This document shows positions 17,628-25,466 of a stretch of DNA of 64,000 bases, piece by piece. The DNA comes from Flammeovirgaceae bacterium UBA5585 (GTDB taxonomy: Bacteria; Bacteroidota; Bacteroidia; Cytophagales; Cyclobacteriaceae). A program made the translations under genes and the position numbers. The notes beneath the pieces are model-generated. The model saw only the letters and a program-made list of their open reading frames with translations. It made no database searches and was not told the origin of the DNA. Each line of letters begins with the position of its first letter. Position 1 is the first letter of the stretch. The stretch lies in the NCBI GenBank assembly GCA_002425185.1, contig DILT01000008.1, forward strand, positions 124,001 to 188,000. The letters are read 5' to 3'.

Positions 17628-18968
17628 ATGATGAAAAAGTTTTTTGCGCCCGTTGTCCTTATCTCAGCCCTTGCATTAAGCGGATTTTCTGCAATTGCCC
17701 AGTGCAAAGAGTGGAAGTGGCCGGACGAACCAGAACAAAAGGCAAAAGCTGAAGAGAAGGTTTCGTTGTATGACGACTACCGGAAGAACAATGAATTTGC
17801 AAAGGCCAAGCCACACCTAAACTGGCTGTTAACCAATACACCCAACTTAAATACCAGTATCTATATTAACGGTGCTGAGATCTATCAAAAACTGGCCAGC
17901 GCTGAAAAAGATGCTGCCAAGAAGAATATCTTGGTCGACTCCCTTTTGCTCATCCATGATTTAAGAATTAAAAATTGTGGTGAAGAAGCCAGTGTAATGA
18001 ACCGAAAAGCCCTGGCTGCTGTAGCCTTTTGGGCAAACGAAACCGGCAAAGAAAAATATGTGCTGGATTTAATGGATCAGGCTTTTAAGCTAAATGGAAA
18101 CAATGTTTTGGATGGAACGATTCTTCCATACATGCAGGTGATAAAAATAAACAAGCTGAAATTAAAAAACCTCAGTGATGATGATGTACTTACCAGATAT
18201 GATCTGGTTCAAAGCACATTGGATGCAAAAATAAAAGTAGCTTCCAGTCAGGGTAAACAGGATTTGGTTACTCGTTACAAGGCCTGGAAAGAAGATGTTG
18301 ACAAAATTTTAATAGGTATCATTACCATTAATTGCGACTTCGTTCGCACCAACCTGGGTCCTAAGTTCAAGAAGAATCCTTCCGACATTGGAATGGCGAA
18401 GAAAATATTTGCCTTCATGCTTCAGGATAAGTGTACAGATGATCCGTTATGGATGGAGGCTGCAGAAGCTATCTTAAAGGAAGAAAAGGATTATGGAATT
18501 TCTAAAAATCTGGGCATACGCTACTTGTCAATGGAAAATTTTTCAAAAGCAAATGAAATGTTCGCCATTGCTCTTGAAACAGCCCCAGGTAATTCGGAAA
18601 AAGCTGATGTGCTGATTTACAAAGGCAGCATCGAGGCACGCAAAGGTTCAAAAACAGCTGCGCGTGATTTATACCGCCAGGCCTTGGCCGCTGATGGTAA
18701 CAAAAAAGAAGCTTATGAAAAAATTGGTGACCTCTACTATGGAAGCTTCGCTGATTGTGCAAAGAAAGATAACATGGCTGAAGACCGTTTAGTGTACCTG
18801 GCCGCTTATGATATGTATCAACGTGCTGGCGAGAGCAAGAAAATGACCATGGCTAAGGATCAATTTCCCTCTAAGGAAGATATCTTTCTGGTGAACTGGT
18901 CAGCAGGAGACACACAACGTGTAGGTTGCTGGATTAATGAAACGGTTACCATACGCACACGCGATTGA
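17628..18968 (+). CDS. exported tetratricopeptide-repeat protein
   Basis: 446 residues from ATG 17628 (a second ATG follows directly at 17631; the TTG at 17607 inside the preceding gene is unlikely). The signal peptide runs to about 'GFSAIAQ'. The body is helical with TPR-like repeats, clearest near 'NLGIRYLSMENFSKANEMFAIAL' and 'GSKTAARDLYRQALAADGNKKEAYEKIGDLYYGSFADCAK'. Probably a periplasmic or outer-membrane-associated scaffold acting with the barrel encoded 13 nt upstream; this is inferred from position only. A terminator follows at 18987. Confidence 0.75.
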   Translation: MMKKFFAPVVLISALALSGFSAIAQCKEWKWPDEPEQKAKAEEKVSLYDDYRKNNEFAKAKPHLNWLLTNTPNLNTSIYINGAEIYQKLASAEKDAAKKNILVDSLLLIHDLRIKNCGEEASVMNRKALAAVAFWANETGKEKYVLDLMDQAFKLNGNNVLDGTILPYMQVIKINKLKLKNLSDDDVLTRYDLVQSTLDAKIKVASSQGKQDLVTRYKAWKEDVDKILIGIITINCDFVRTNLGPKFKKNPSDIGMAKKIFAFMLQDKCTDDPLWMEAAEAILKEEKDYGISKNLGIRYLSMENFSKANEMFAIALETAPGNSEKADVLIYKGSIEARKGSKTAARDLYRQALAADGNKKEAYEKIGDLYYGSFADCAKKDNMAEDRLVYLAAYDMYQRAGESKKMTMAKDQFPSKEDIFLVNWSAGDTQRVGCWINETVTIRTRD

Positions 18969-18986
18969 TATCTTGTTAAGATTAAC

Positions 18987-19016
18987 AAAGGCCATAGTTC
19001 TGCTATGGCCTTTTTC
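18987..19016 (+). terminator. Rho-independent terminator after the TPR gene
   Basis: An 11-bp perfect stem (18987-18997 with 19003-19013), loop TTCTG, then T's. It ends about 7 nt before the lptC start codon. Confidence 0.75.
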
Positions 19017-19022
19017 ATTTAT

Positions 19023-19562
19023 ATGAATAAGTTGTTTTTTGTTTTTATACTTCTTCAACTGATTGCCTGCGGCAAAACAGAAGTAATGCAGCCACTGGAG
19101 TATGATGGCCCTCAGCGCGAAGGCGAACAGGTGGAAATGCACTACAGCGAAAATGAAATTGTAAAAGTAAGAATGCTGGCCGACCTGGTGTATGAGTACC
19201 AGGTGGGTGATCGTGAATTTCCGAAAGGCATTTATATGGAATTTTTTAATGAGTTGGGGGTGCTCTCCTCTACACTCCGGGCGAACCATGCTTACTACTC
19301 TAAAAAAGATAATACCTGGAAAGCCACTGGAAAAGTTGAAGTAATTAACCTGGAGAAAAATGAACAGCTTAATACAGAAGAACTTTTCTGGCGCCCCGAC
19401 AAAGAGCAGATCTATACCGAAAGTTTTGTAACCATCCGCATGCAGACGGAGGTAATCTATGGCGAAGGTCTGGAGGCCAAACAAGACATGTCATCCTACA
19501 CCATTAAAAAGCCTCAGGGTGAGTTTACCATAGAAGAAGGCGCTGAAACGCCTGCCCGATAG
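19023..19562 (+). CDS. lptC: LPS export ABC transporter periplasmic protein LptC, lipoprotein form
   Basis: 179 residues from the ATG at 19023; the longer frame from 19005 would start inside the terminator hairpin. The N-terminus has a lipobox 'LIAC', so this is probably a lipoprotein, unlike the E. coli form with a membrane helix. The rest is the LptC beta-jellyroll ('MLADLVYEYQVGDREFPKGI', 'YSKKDNTWKATGKVEVINLEKNEQLNTEELFWRPDKEQIYTES', quoted here only to mark the region around residues 90-135). It accepts lipopolysaccharide from LptB2FG and passes it to LptA. Confidence 0.85.
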   Translation: MNKLFFVFILLQLIACGKTEVMQPLEYDGPQREGEQVEMHYSENEIVKVRMLADLVYEYQVGDREFPKGIYMEFFNELGVLSSTLRANHAYYSKKDNTWKATGKVEVINLEKNEQLNTEELFWRPDKEQIYTESFVTIRMQTEVIYGEGLEAKQDMSSYTIKKPQGEFTIEEGAETPAR

Positions 19563-19576
19563 CCTTTTAAAATCGT

Positions 19577-19584
19577 TATCTTTG
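19577..19584 (+). promoter_or_regulatory. candidate -7 box (TATCTTTG)
   Basis: TATCTTTG lies 8 nt before the ATG of the 51-residue membrane protein at 19593. No clear TTTG box is present 19 nt upstream. Confidence 0.3.
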
Positions 19585-19592
19585 CACGTTCT

Positions 19593-19748
19593 ATGAAGCT
19601 ACCGGATATACTTCTGCTTTCCCTTTCAGTTGCTTTCCTGATCATTGGCATACACCAGATTATGACCGTTGGGCTAGGCCATGCCTATTGGGCCATCATG
19701 CTTTCGGTGATTTCGTTTTTCATATTAACGTACCGCAAGCGAAAATAA
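19593..19748 (+). CDS. 51-residue membrane protein
   Basis: Open frame of 51 codons between lptC and the CNNM gene, begun by ATG 19593 and ended by TAA 19746-19748. The product starts 'MKLPDILLLSLSVAFLIIGI' and ends 'YRKRK'. It has two hydrophobic helices (about 5-21 and 31-48) with a short loop 'HQIMTVGLGHAYW' and a basic tail, so both ends probably face the cytoplasm. The stop lies 1 nt before the start of the next gene, and a -7-like box lies 8 nt upstream. These support a real gene. No function is recognised. Confidence 0.6.
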   Translation: MKLPDILLLSLSVAFLIIGIHQIMTVGLGHAYWAIMLSVISFFILTYRKRK

Positions 19749-19749
19749 T

Positions 19750-21027
19750 ATGGATCCTACCCTGCTGATACTCATCTTGCTTTCGTTGGCATTCTCGTTC
19801 TTCTTTTCAGGGATTGAAATCGCCTACCTGTCAGCCAATAAACTTCAACTTGAACTGCAGGGAAAACAAGGTTTACTCTCTGGAAAAATATTTTCCAGGT
19901 TCATAAAAAAGCCTTCCCTGTTTATTGGAACAACCCTTATCGGTAACACCATTGCCTTGGTACTGTATGGAATTTTTATGGCCCAGCTACTGGAACCAAA
20001 ACTTCAATTATGGTTGCCTGAGTTTTTTCAAAATGATGCTGCAATTTTGATAATCCAAACGCTGTTGGCTACTATGCTGGTGTTGTTTACCGCAGAATTT
20101 CTTCCTAAGAGCTTATTTCTGATTAATCCGAATTTGATGCTAACCGCCTTAGCGGTACCCTTCAATATTTTATATTATATCCTGTCACCGTTAGTCATCA
20201 GCATTGTTTTCCTTTCCAAATTTGTCATTACTAAAATTTTCAGAACAGAATACTCTGATGAGAAACCGGTGTTCGGATTAACTGATTTGAATCATTACCT
20301 CAAAAACATGCTTAAGGTGAAGCATGAAGATGAAGATATAGAACTGGACAAAAAGATTTTTCACAATGCTCTTGAATTTAAATCCGTACGGGTTCGGGAA
20401 TGTATGATTCCACGGACCGAAATTATTGCGGTCGATATTCAGGATGGCATTGAGAAACTGCGCCAGGCCTTTGTGGAGAGTGGTCACTCGAAAATATTGA
20501 TTTATAAAGATTCCATTGATGATGTTATCGGCTATTGCCACTCCTCCGAACTCTTCAAAAAACCTACCCGCATTGAAGATATCCTCACCCCGATTATCAT
20601 CGTACCCGAAACCATCCTGGCCAACGAACTGATGATCCGGTTCATCAATGAGCGAAAAAGCCTTTCCCTGGTAGTAGATGAATTTGGTGGCACCTCGGGT
20701 CTGGTAAGCATGGAGGATGTGATCGAGGAAATCTTTGGCGAAATAGAAGACGAGCACGATGAAGACGACCTGGTGGAGCAGCAACTGGATAAACATACCT
20801 GGCTACTCAGTGCCCGCCTGGAAATAGACTATTTGAATGATACCTATAATTGGAACCTGCCCACGGGCGAATACGAAACCTTAGGGGGGCTTATTCTTAG
20901 CTATCGTGAAGACCTTCCGCAACCCGGGGAAACGATTTCCATACCCCCGTTTTCCTTCACCATACAGTCAACCTTGGATAACCGAATAGACACCCTACGC
21001 ATTACCGTGGCTGAGGATGCCGGATAA
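19750..21027 (+). CDS. CNNM/CorC (hemolysin) family transporter
   Basis: 425 residues. The N-terminal DUF21/CNNM membrane domain has about four hydrophobic segments (1-190), including 'FFFSGIEIAYLSANKLQLEL' and 'FIGTTLIGNTIALVLYG'. A CBS pair follows (about 205-325, 'VRECMIPRTEIIAVD', 'LSLVVDEFGGTSGLVSMEDVIEEIFGEIEDEHD', the latter quoted only to mark the second CBS). A CorC_HlyC domain closes the protein. The family handles Mg2+/Co2+ efflux; the old label 'hemolysin' is not informative. GldE of gliding bacteria is a relative, but I see no proof this is GldE. Confidence 0.88.
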   Translation: MDPTLLILILLSLAFSFFFSGIEIAYLSANKLQLELQGKQGLLSGKIFSRFIKKPSLFIGTTLIGNTIALVLYGIFMAQLLEPKLQLWLPEFFQNDAAILIIQTLLATMLVLFTAEFLPKSLFLINPNLMLTALAVPFNILYYILSPLVISIVFLSKFVITKIFRTEYSDEKPVFGLTDLNHYLKNMLKVKHEDEDIELDKKIFHNALEFKSVRVRECMIPRTEIIAVDIQDGIEKLRQAFVESGHSKILIYKDSIDDVIGYCHSSELFKKPTRIEDILTPIIIVPETILANELMIRFINERKSLSLVVDEFGGTSGLVSMEDVIEEIFGEIEDEHDEDDLVEQQLDKHTWLLSARLEIDYLNDTYNWNLPTGEYETLGGLILSYREDLPQPGETISIPPFSFTIQSTLDNRIDTLRITVAEDAG

Positions 21028-21128
21028 GGCATTTTTGAGGCCTAATTGACTATTTCACAGCACGTTGCATCAAGCACGAATAAACGGTTTATTTTCAGAA
21101 CCATATTTTTCTAATCCACAAAGCGGGT

Positions 21129-21136
21129 TAAATTTG
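21129..21136 (+). promoter_or_regulatory. candidate -7 box (TAAATTTG) for the foldase gene
   Basis: TAAATTTG lies 20 nt before the ATG at 21157. The position 19 nt upstream reads TTTT, one mismatch from TTTG. Confidence 0.4.
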
Positions 21137-21156
21137 CGGTCTTTAAAATTTGACTT

Positions 21157-23259
21157 ATGGCATTTATTGGAACGTTGAGGAATAAGATGGGCACCTGGGT
21201 GGTGGTTTTTGTGTTTGTGGCTATTTCCGCCTTTGTACTGGGTGATCTTTTTAGCAATAATTCTTTCCTTTTTGATGATGATTCGGTTGGCGAAATAGCC
21301 GGACATACTGTATCGCTGAAAGAATATCAGCAGGTGGTTCGCGAACGCGAGGCCAACTTTATCATGTACTTTAACCGGCAGCCCAGCGATCGCGATATGC
21401 CTACCATTCGTGAACAGGCCTGGGAAATGCTCATTCTTCGTCATGCCATCGAAAATCAATTCGAAAAGGTAGGCGTAAAGGTTACCGATGACGAAATGGT
21501 GGATATGATCTCCGGAAAAAATATCAACGAAGGCATCAAGCAGTCCTTTATCAATCCACAAACCGGCCAGTTCGACCGCGGCATGTTGGGTACTTACATC
21601 TCACAGATCAAGCTGGCGCCTGAAACTTCACCTGAGCGCATGCAGTGGGAAATCTTTCAACGCGATCTCAAACCCGGACGCGAACGTATGAAGTATGAGA
21701 ACCTGCTCATCAAAAGCGCATATGTAACTTCAGCGGAAGCTGAGAAGGAATATCATCTGCAAAATGATGTGGCTGAAATTCAATACCTGTTTGTTCCGTA
21801 CTATGCTGTTAGCGACACAGCCGTAAAGGTGAGCGACAGTGACCTAAAAGCGTACTACAACAAAAACAAAGAAAAGTACAAAAGCGAACACACCCGCGAC
21901 ATGAAGTTTGTAACCTTCCCGGTGGTACCTTCAGCCGATGATTCGCTTTCTTTTAAAGAAGAATTAACACGCCTGGTTGCAGACTTTAAAGCTGCACAGG
22001 ATGACTCTATTTTCGCCATAATCAATTCCGATAATTCAGATGCCTACAAAAGATTCAACGCTTCTAACCTTCCCGGATACATGACAACGGACGAACTGAT
22101 TGTAGGATCGGTTAAAGGACCCTTTATCGATGAAGGTACCTTTAAGCTGGTTAAAGTTTCGAAAGTTGGAAAAGATACCATAAACAATGCCCGGGCAAGT
22201 CATATTCTTATCCGCTGGGATAATGATACTGAGGCTGCCAAGAAAGAAGCCAAAACAAAGGCACAAAACATTTTAAAGGATATTAAAGCCGGTGCCAGCT
22301 TTGCCGATAAAGCAAGAGAATTCGGCACGGACGGAACAGCCACCCGCGGTGGAGATTTGGGTTGGTTCAGCACGGGTGCCATGGTTAAGCCATTTGAAAC
22401 AGCTGTTTTCTCCGCCACCAAAAAGGGCGTATTAAACGATGTGGTTGAAACTGAATTCGGTTATCACATCATTGATGTAACCGAGGTAAAAGACAATAAC
22501 TACTATACACTGGCTGTTGTTGAGCGCGACATTCTTCCCAGTGATGCATCCATTAATGCCGCTATACGGAAGGCAGAAATTTTCGCCAGTGAACTGTCTG
22601 GACTAAAAGAATTCACTGAACGTGCTGCCAAAGAGGGCTTAACAGTTTATGAGGCCAAGAATGTTCGCCCGGCCGAAAGACGTGTGAACAATTTAGGGGA
22701 AGCACGGCAGGTTGTGCAGTGGCTCTTCCGCGATGCCAAAGCAGACAAGGTTTCTGAAGTTTTCGATTTGCAGGATCAATACGCAGTAGCGGTGATGACA
22801 GGCGAAATAGAAAAAGGTTATAAACCATTCGACCTGGTTAAAGAAGAAATTACACCCGTTGTTAAAAATGAATTGAAGGGTAAAGTGATTGTTGAAAAAC
22901 TTAAAGGTCTGGAAGGTTCTCTTAATGAAATAGCCACTGCCTTTGGCAAGGACGCCAATGTATACACCAACAGCAGCGTAAAGCTTAATGTCAATTCTCT
23001 TACTTCGGTAGGTTTTGACCCTATCGCTGTTGGAAAAGCTTTCTCCATTGAAGATGGGAAACGTTCACAGGCTTATGCAGGTGAAAATGGTGTGGTGATT
23101 ATCGAAACAAAAACAAAAACACTGGCACCGGCAATTGGTGACTATACTATGTTTAAAACACAATTGCAGCAAAGTGCGCTTAACCGCAATTCCGCCAGTA
23201 TTGCGGATGCGATTAAGGAAGCTGCCAAGATTGAAGACAGACGCTATAGATTTTATTAA
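21157..23259 (+). CDS. membrane-anchored peptidyl-prolyl isomerase (PpiD/SurA-like)
   Basis: 700 residues. A single N-terminal transmembrane helix (about 12-32, 'WVVVFVFVAISAFVLGDLF') anchors the protein in the inner membrane with the rest periplasmic. A SurA_N-like helical domain follows (about 45-190). A parvulin rotamase domain lies near 343-440 ('ASHILIRWDNDTEAAKK', 'TRGGDLGWFSTGAMVKPFE', 'TEFGYHIIDVTEV'), with a second degenerate half toward the C-terminus. This is the PpiD layout: a chaperone for outer-membrane and secreted proteins leaving the Sec translocon. It ends at a very strong terminator. Confidence 0.92.
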   Translation: MAFIGTLRNKMGTWVVVFVFVAISAFVLGDLFSNNSFLFDDDSVGEIAGHTVSLKEYQQVVREREANFIMYFNRQPSDRDMPTIREQAWEMLILRHAIENQFEKVGVKVTDDEMVDMISGKNINEGIKQSFINPQTGQFDRGMLGTYISQIKLAPETSPERMQWEIFQRDLKPGRERMKYENLLIKSAYVTSAEAEKEYHLQNDVAEIQYLFVPYYAVSDTAVKVSDSDLKAYYNKNKEKYKSEHTRDMKFVTFPVVPSADDSLSFKEELTRLVADFKAAQDDSIFAIINSDNSDAYKRFNASNLPGYMTTDELIVGSVKGPFIDEGTFKLVKVSKVGKDTINNARASHILIRWDNDTEAAKKEAKTKAQNILKDIKAGASFADKAREFGTDGTATRGGDLGWFSTGAMVKPFETAVFSATKKGVLNDVVETEFGYHIIDVTEVKDNNYYTLAVVERDILPSDASINAAIRKAEIFASELSGLKEFTERAAKEGLTVYEAKNVRPAERRVNNLGEARQVVQWLFRDAKADKVSEVFDLQDQYAVAVMTGEIEKGYKPFDLVKEEITPVVKNELKGKVIVEKLKGLEGSLNEIATAFGKDANVYTNSSVKLNVNSLTSVGFDPIAVGKAFSIEDGKRSQAYAGENGVVIIETKTKTLAPAIGDYTMFKTQLQQSALNRNSASIADAIKEAAKIEDRRYRFY

Positions 23260-23277
23260 ACAATAGTGTTAAATCAT

Positions 23278-23317
23278 CGGGCGCCCCGGAAGTATTCCGG
23301 GGCGCCCGTATTTTTTA
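23278..23317 (+). terminator. strong GC-rich terminator after the foldase gene
   Basis: A 12-bp perfect, almost all-GC stem (23278-23289 with 23297-23308), loop AAGTATT, then TATTTTTT. It ends only a few nucleotides before the DUF493 start at 23320. Confidence 0.85.
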
Positions 23318-23319
23318 CC

Positions 23320-23583
23320 ATGGATCAGAATTGGATTAACTCATTTCGAAGTAAGCTAGACCAACACTATCAGTGGCCATCGCTTTATATATTTAAGTTC
23401 ATCGTTCCAAAAGGCAGGGAACAAGAAGTAAAGAATTTATTTCCCCTTCATACCGTTACAGAAAAAGCTTCCCGCGAAGGAAATTATACCAGTATTACCA
23501 TTCAAATCATGGCCCCTTCCAGCGATGTGGTTATTGAGATGTATCAAAAAGCATCAACCGTTGAAGGATTGATAGCGTTGTAA
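23320..23583 (+). CDS. DUF493 family protein
   Basis: 87 residues from ATG 23320. The frame is open back to 23266, but that part is the terminator hairpin. The sequence 'YIFKFIVPKGREQEVKNLF' and 'GNYTSITIQIMAPSSDVVIEMYQKASTVEGLIAL' fits the DUF493/YbeD family, a small alpha-beta sandwich resembling regulatory ACT domains. The molecular role is not established. The next gene starts 55 nt downstream. Confidence 0.8.
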   Translation: MDQNWINSFRSKLDQHYQWPSLYIFKFIVPKGREQEVKNLFPLHTVTEKASREGNYTSITIQIMAPSSDVVIEMYQKASTVEGLIAL

Positions 23584-23638
23584 GCCCGGTTACTGCCAAA
23601 TTCTTGTAACTTCGTTCCGTCAACAACCCCGGATGGTT

Positions 23639-23869
23639 ATGTGGAAGCAAGAGAATAATAAACTCACAAAAACTTTTGTGTTCAAAGATTTTACGGAGGC
23701 CTTTGGTTTTATGACCAAGGTGGCCCTGGTAGCTGAAAAAATGAATCACCACCCTACCTGGACAAACACGTGGAACACCGTAACCTTTGCGTTAAGTACC
23801 CACGATGCAGGAAATAGTGTAACCGATAAGGATACAAAACTGGCAACGGCCATTGATGCTTTGGTATAA
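23639..23869 (+). CDS. 4a-hydroxytetrahydrobiopterin dehydratase (PCD/DCoH)
   Basis: 76 residues from the second ATG at 23639; an ATG at 23633 adds two residues and is equally possible. It dehydrates the 4a-carbinolamine formed by aromatic amino-acid hydroxylases. The signature 'AEKMNHHPTWTNTWNTVTFAL' with the paired His is diagnostic, followed by 'DKDTKLATAID'. No phenylalanine hydroxylase is nearby. The stop overlaps the rsmI start as TAATG, so the two are translationally coupled. A near -7 box TAACTTCG lies about 30 nt upstream. Confidence 0.92.
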   Translation: MWKQENNKLTKTFVFKDFTEAFGFMTKVALVAEKMNHHPTWTNTWNTVTFALSTHDAGNSVTDKDTKLATAIDALV

Positions 23870-24549
23870 TGGAGTTGAAAGCATCATTGTATATTGTTCC
23901 TACACCCATCGGAAACTTAGCCGATATAACCCTTCGTGCGTTAGATGTTTTAAAAAATGTCGACCTCATTCTGGCGGAAGACACACGCACCTCCGGAAAG
24001 TTGTTAAAGCATTATCTTATCAGTAAACCACTGCAAAGCTTTCATAATTTTAATGAGCACAAAGTGGTCAATACACTGATTAAACGACTGCATGAAGGCG
24101 AAACCATGGCGCTGGTCAGCGATGCAGGAACACCTGGCATTTCCGACCCTGGATTTCTTATTGTTCGCGCAGCGTTGCAGGCCGGTATTGAGGTTGATTG
24201 CCTTCCGGGGGCAACCGCGTTTGTTCCGGCATTAATAAAATCAGGCCTACCCTGCGACCGTTTTGTTTTTGAGGGATTTCTCCCACACAAAAAAGGAAGG
24301 CAGACCCTGTTAAAAAAACTTGCCGAAGAGGAGCGCACGATAGTATTTTACGAGTCACCTCATCGTTTGGTGAAAACGTTAGCGCAGCTCAAAGAATACT
24401 TTGGGCCGGAAAGGCAAGTTTCTGTTTCGCGTGAACTCACGAAACTTTTTGAAGAAACGAAGAACGGAACCCTGGAAGAAGTTTACCACCACTTCTCAAC
24501 CAAAGAAGTAAAAGGGGAAATTGTAGTAGTAGTTGGTGGAAAACCATAA
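23869..24549 (+). CDS. rsmI: 16S rRNA (cytidine-1402-2'-O)-methyltransferase
   Basis: 226 residues. It methylates the ribose of C1402 in 16S rRNA, using S-adenosylmethionine. Tetrapyrrole-methylase fold with 'YIVPTPIGNLADITLRALDVL', 'ILAEDTRTSGKLLKHY', 'LVSDAGTPGISDPGF', 'CLPGATAFVPALIKSGL' and 'FYESPHRLVKTL', all typical of RsmI. It is somewhat shorter than E. coli RsmI (286) because the C-terminal extension is absent, as usual in this phylum. It overlaps the upstream pterin dehydratase by TAATG. Confidence 0.95.
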   Translation: MELKASLYIVPTPIGNLADITLRALDVLKNVDLILAEDTRTSGKLLKHYLISKPLQSFHNFNEHKVVNTLIKRLHEGETMALVSDAGTPGISDPGFLIVRAALQAGIEVDCLPGATAFVPALIKSGLPCDRFVFEGFLPHKKGRQTLLKKLAEEERTIVFYESPHRLVKTLAQLKEYFGPERQVSVSRELTKLFEETKNGTLEEVYHHFSTKEVKGEIVVVVGGKP

Positions 24550-24604
24550 ACCTGAAACAATTACCTGTTGGGTGATGTTGGATTTACAAGCGTAAAAACA
24601 AAAG

Positions 24605-25411
24605 ATGATACAGTTAGCTCACCTCGAAAAAGAAGTAATACGGGTTTGCCGAGAAGTAGGCGCTTTTATCCGAAAAGAAGCAACGGAGTTTGATCGTTCA
24701 AAAATTGAGTTCAAAACCGGTTTCAACAACCTGGTCTCCTATGTTGATAAAGAAGCCGAAATTCAATTGGTGCGCGAATTACGAAAATTAATACCGTCCA
24801 GCGCTTTTCTGACTGAAGAAGGAACCGTTCAAACCAACACGGAGCAAGAATACTGTTGGATCATCGATCCGCTTGACGGAACCACCAACTTTATGCACGG
24901 CCTGCCCATATTCGCCATTAGTGTTGCGCTCGCTCAGAATAATAAAGTTATTCTGGGTGTTGTTTACGAAGTTGCACACGATGAATGCTTTCATGCCAGT
25001 GAAGGTGGTGTTGCCGCTTGTAATGGAAAACCCATACGGGTTTCAACGATAAATACCTTAAACGAAAGTTTACTGGCCACGGGGTTCCCCTATTACCATC
25101 TCGATAAAAAGGATGTATACCTCGAAATCATAAAATTGTTTCTGGAACAAACCCATGGCATTCGCAGGCTCGGCAGTGCCGCTATTGATTTAGCCTATGT
25201 AGCCTGTGGGCGTATGGAAGGGTTCTTTGAGTATAACCTGCATGCGTGGGATGTTGCCGCAGGTGCCTTTATTGTGCAGCAAGCCGGGGGAAAAGTAAGT
25301 GATTTTAAAGGCGGAAATAATTACCTGCATGGTGGTGAACTTATTGCCGGAGGCGCCATACATCCACACATGCAAAAAGTTATTGAATCACTTTGGTATA
25401 AAAAAAATTAG
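24605..25411 (+). CDS. inositol monophosphatase family protein
   Basis: 268 residues. A Mg2+-dependent phosphatase of the IMPase fold. The metal-binding motifs are 'LTEEGTV' (Glu), 'WIIDPLDGTTNFMHGLP' (DPLDGT) and, near the C-terminus, 'WDVAAGAFIVQQAGGKVSDF'. Substrate could be inositol-1-phosphate or a related sugar phosphate; SuhB-like regulatory roles cannot be judged. It ends at a hairpin that better suits the convergent permease gene. Confidence 0.9.
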   Translation: MIQLAHLEKEVIRVCREVGAFIRKEATEFDRSKIEFKTGFNNLVSYVDKEAEIQLVRELRKLIPSSAFLTEEGTVQTNTEQEYCWIIDPLDGTTNFMHGLPIFAISVALAQNNKVILGVVYEVAHDECFHASEGGVAACNGKPIRVSTINTLNESLLATGFPYYHLDKKDVYLEIIKLFLEQTHGIRRLGSAAIDLAYVACGRMEGFFEYNLHAWDVAAGAFIVQQAGGKVSDFKGGNNYLHGGELIAGGAIHPHMQKVIESLWYKKN

Positions 25412-25433
25412 CCCTGATGTTTCCACCAGGGCT
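25400..25433 (-). terminator. terminator for the minus-strand FtsX-type permease
   Basis: A 7-bp stem (25410-25416 with 25427-25433). Read on the minus strand it is followed by AATTTTTTTT, formed by the A-run at the end of the convergent phosphatase gene. Confidence 0.55.
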
Positions 25434-25466
25434 TGCAGAGAAACCTGTCCGACTGACAGATTGATA

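Noticed and set aside
18900..19484. 194-codon open frame on the minus strand
   Set aside because: Antisense to the TPR gene end, its terminator and lptC; a real gene would not cross that terminator and the lptC start.
20278..20796. 172-codon open frame on the minus strand
   Set aside because: Antisense to the CBS domains of the CNNM gene; no start context or homology pattern.
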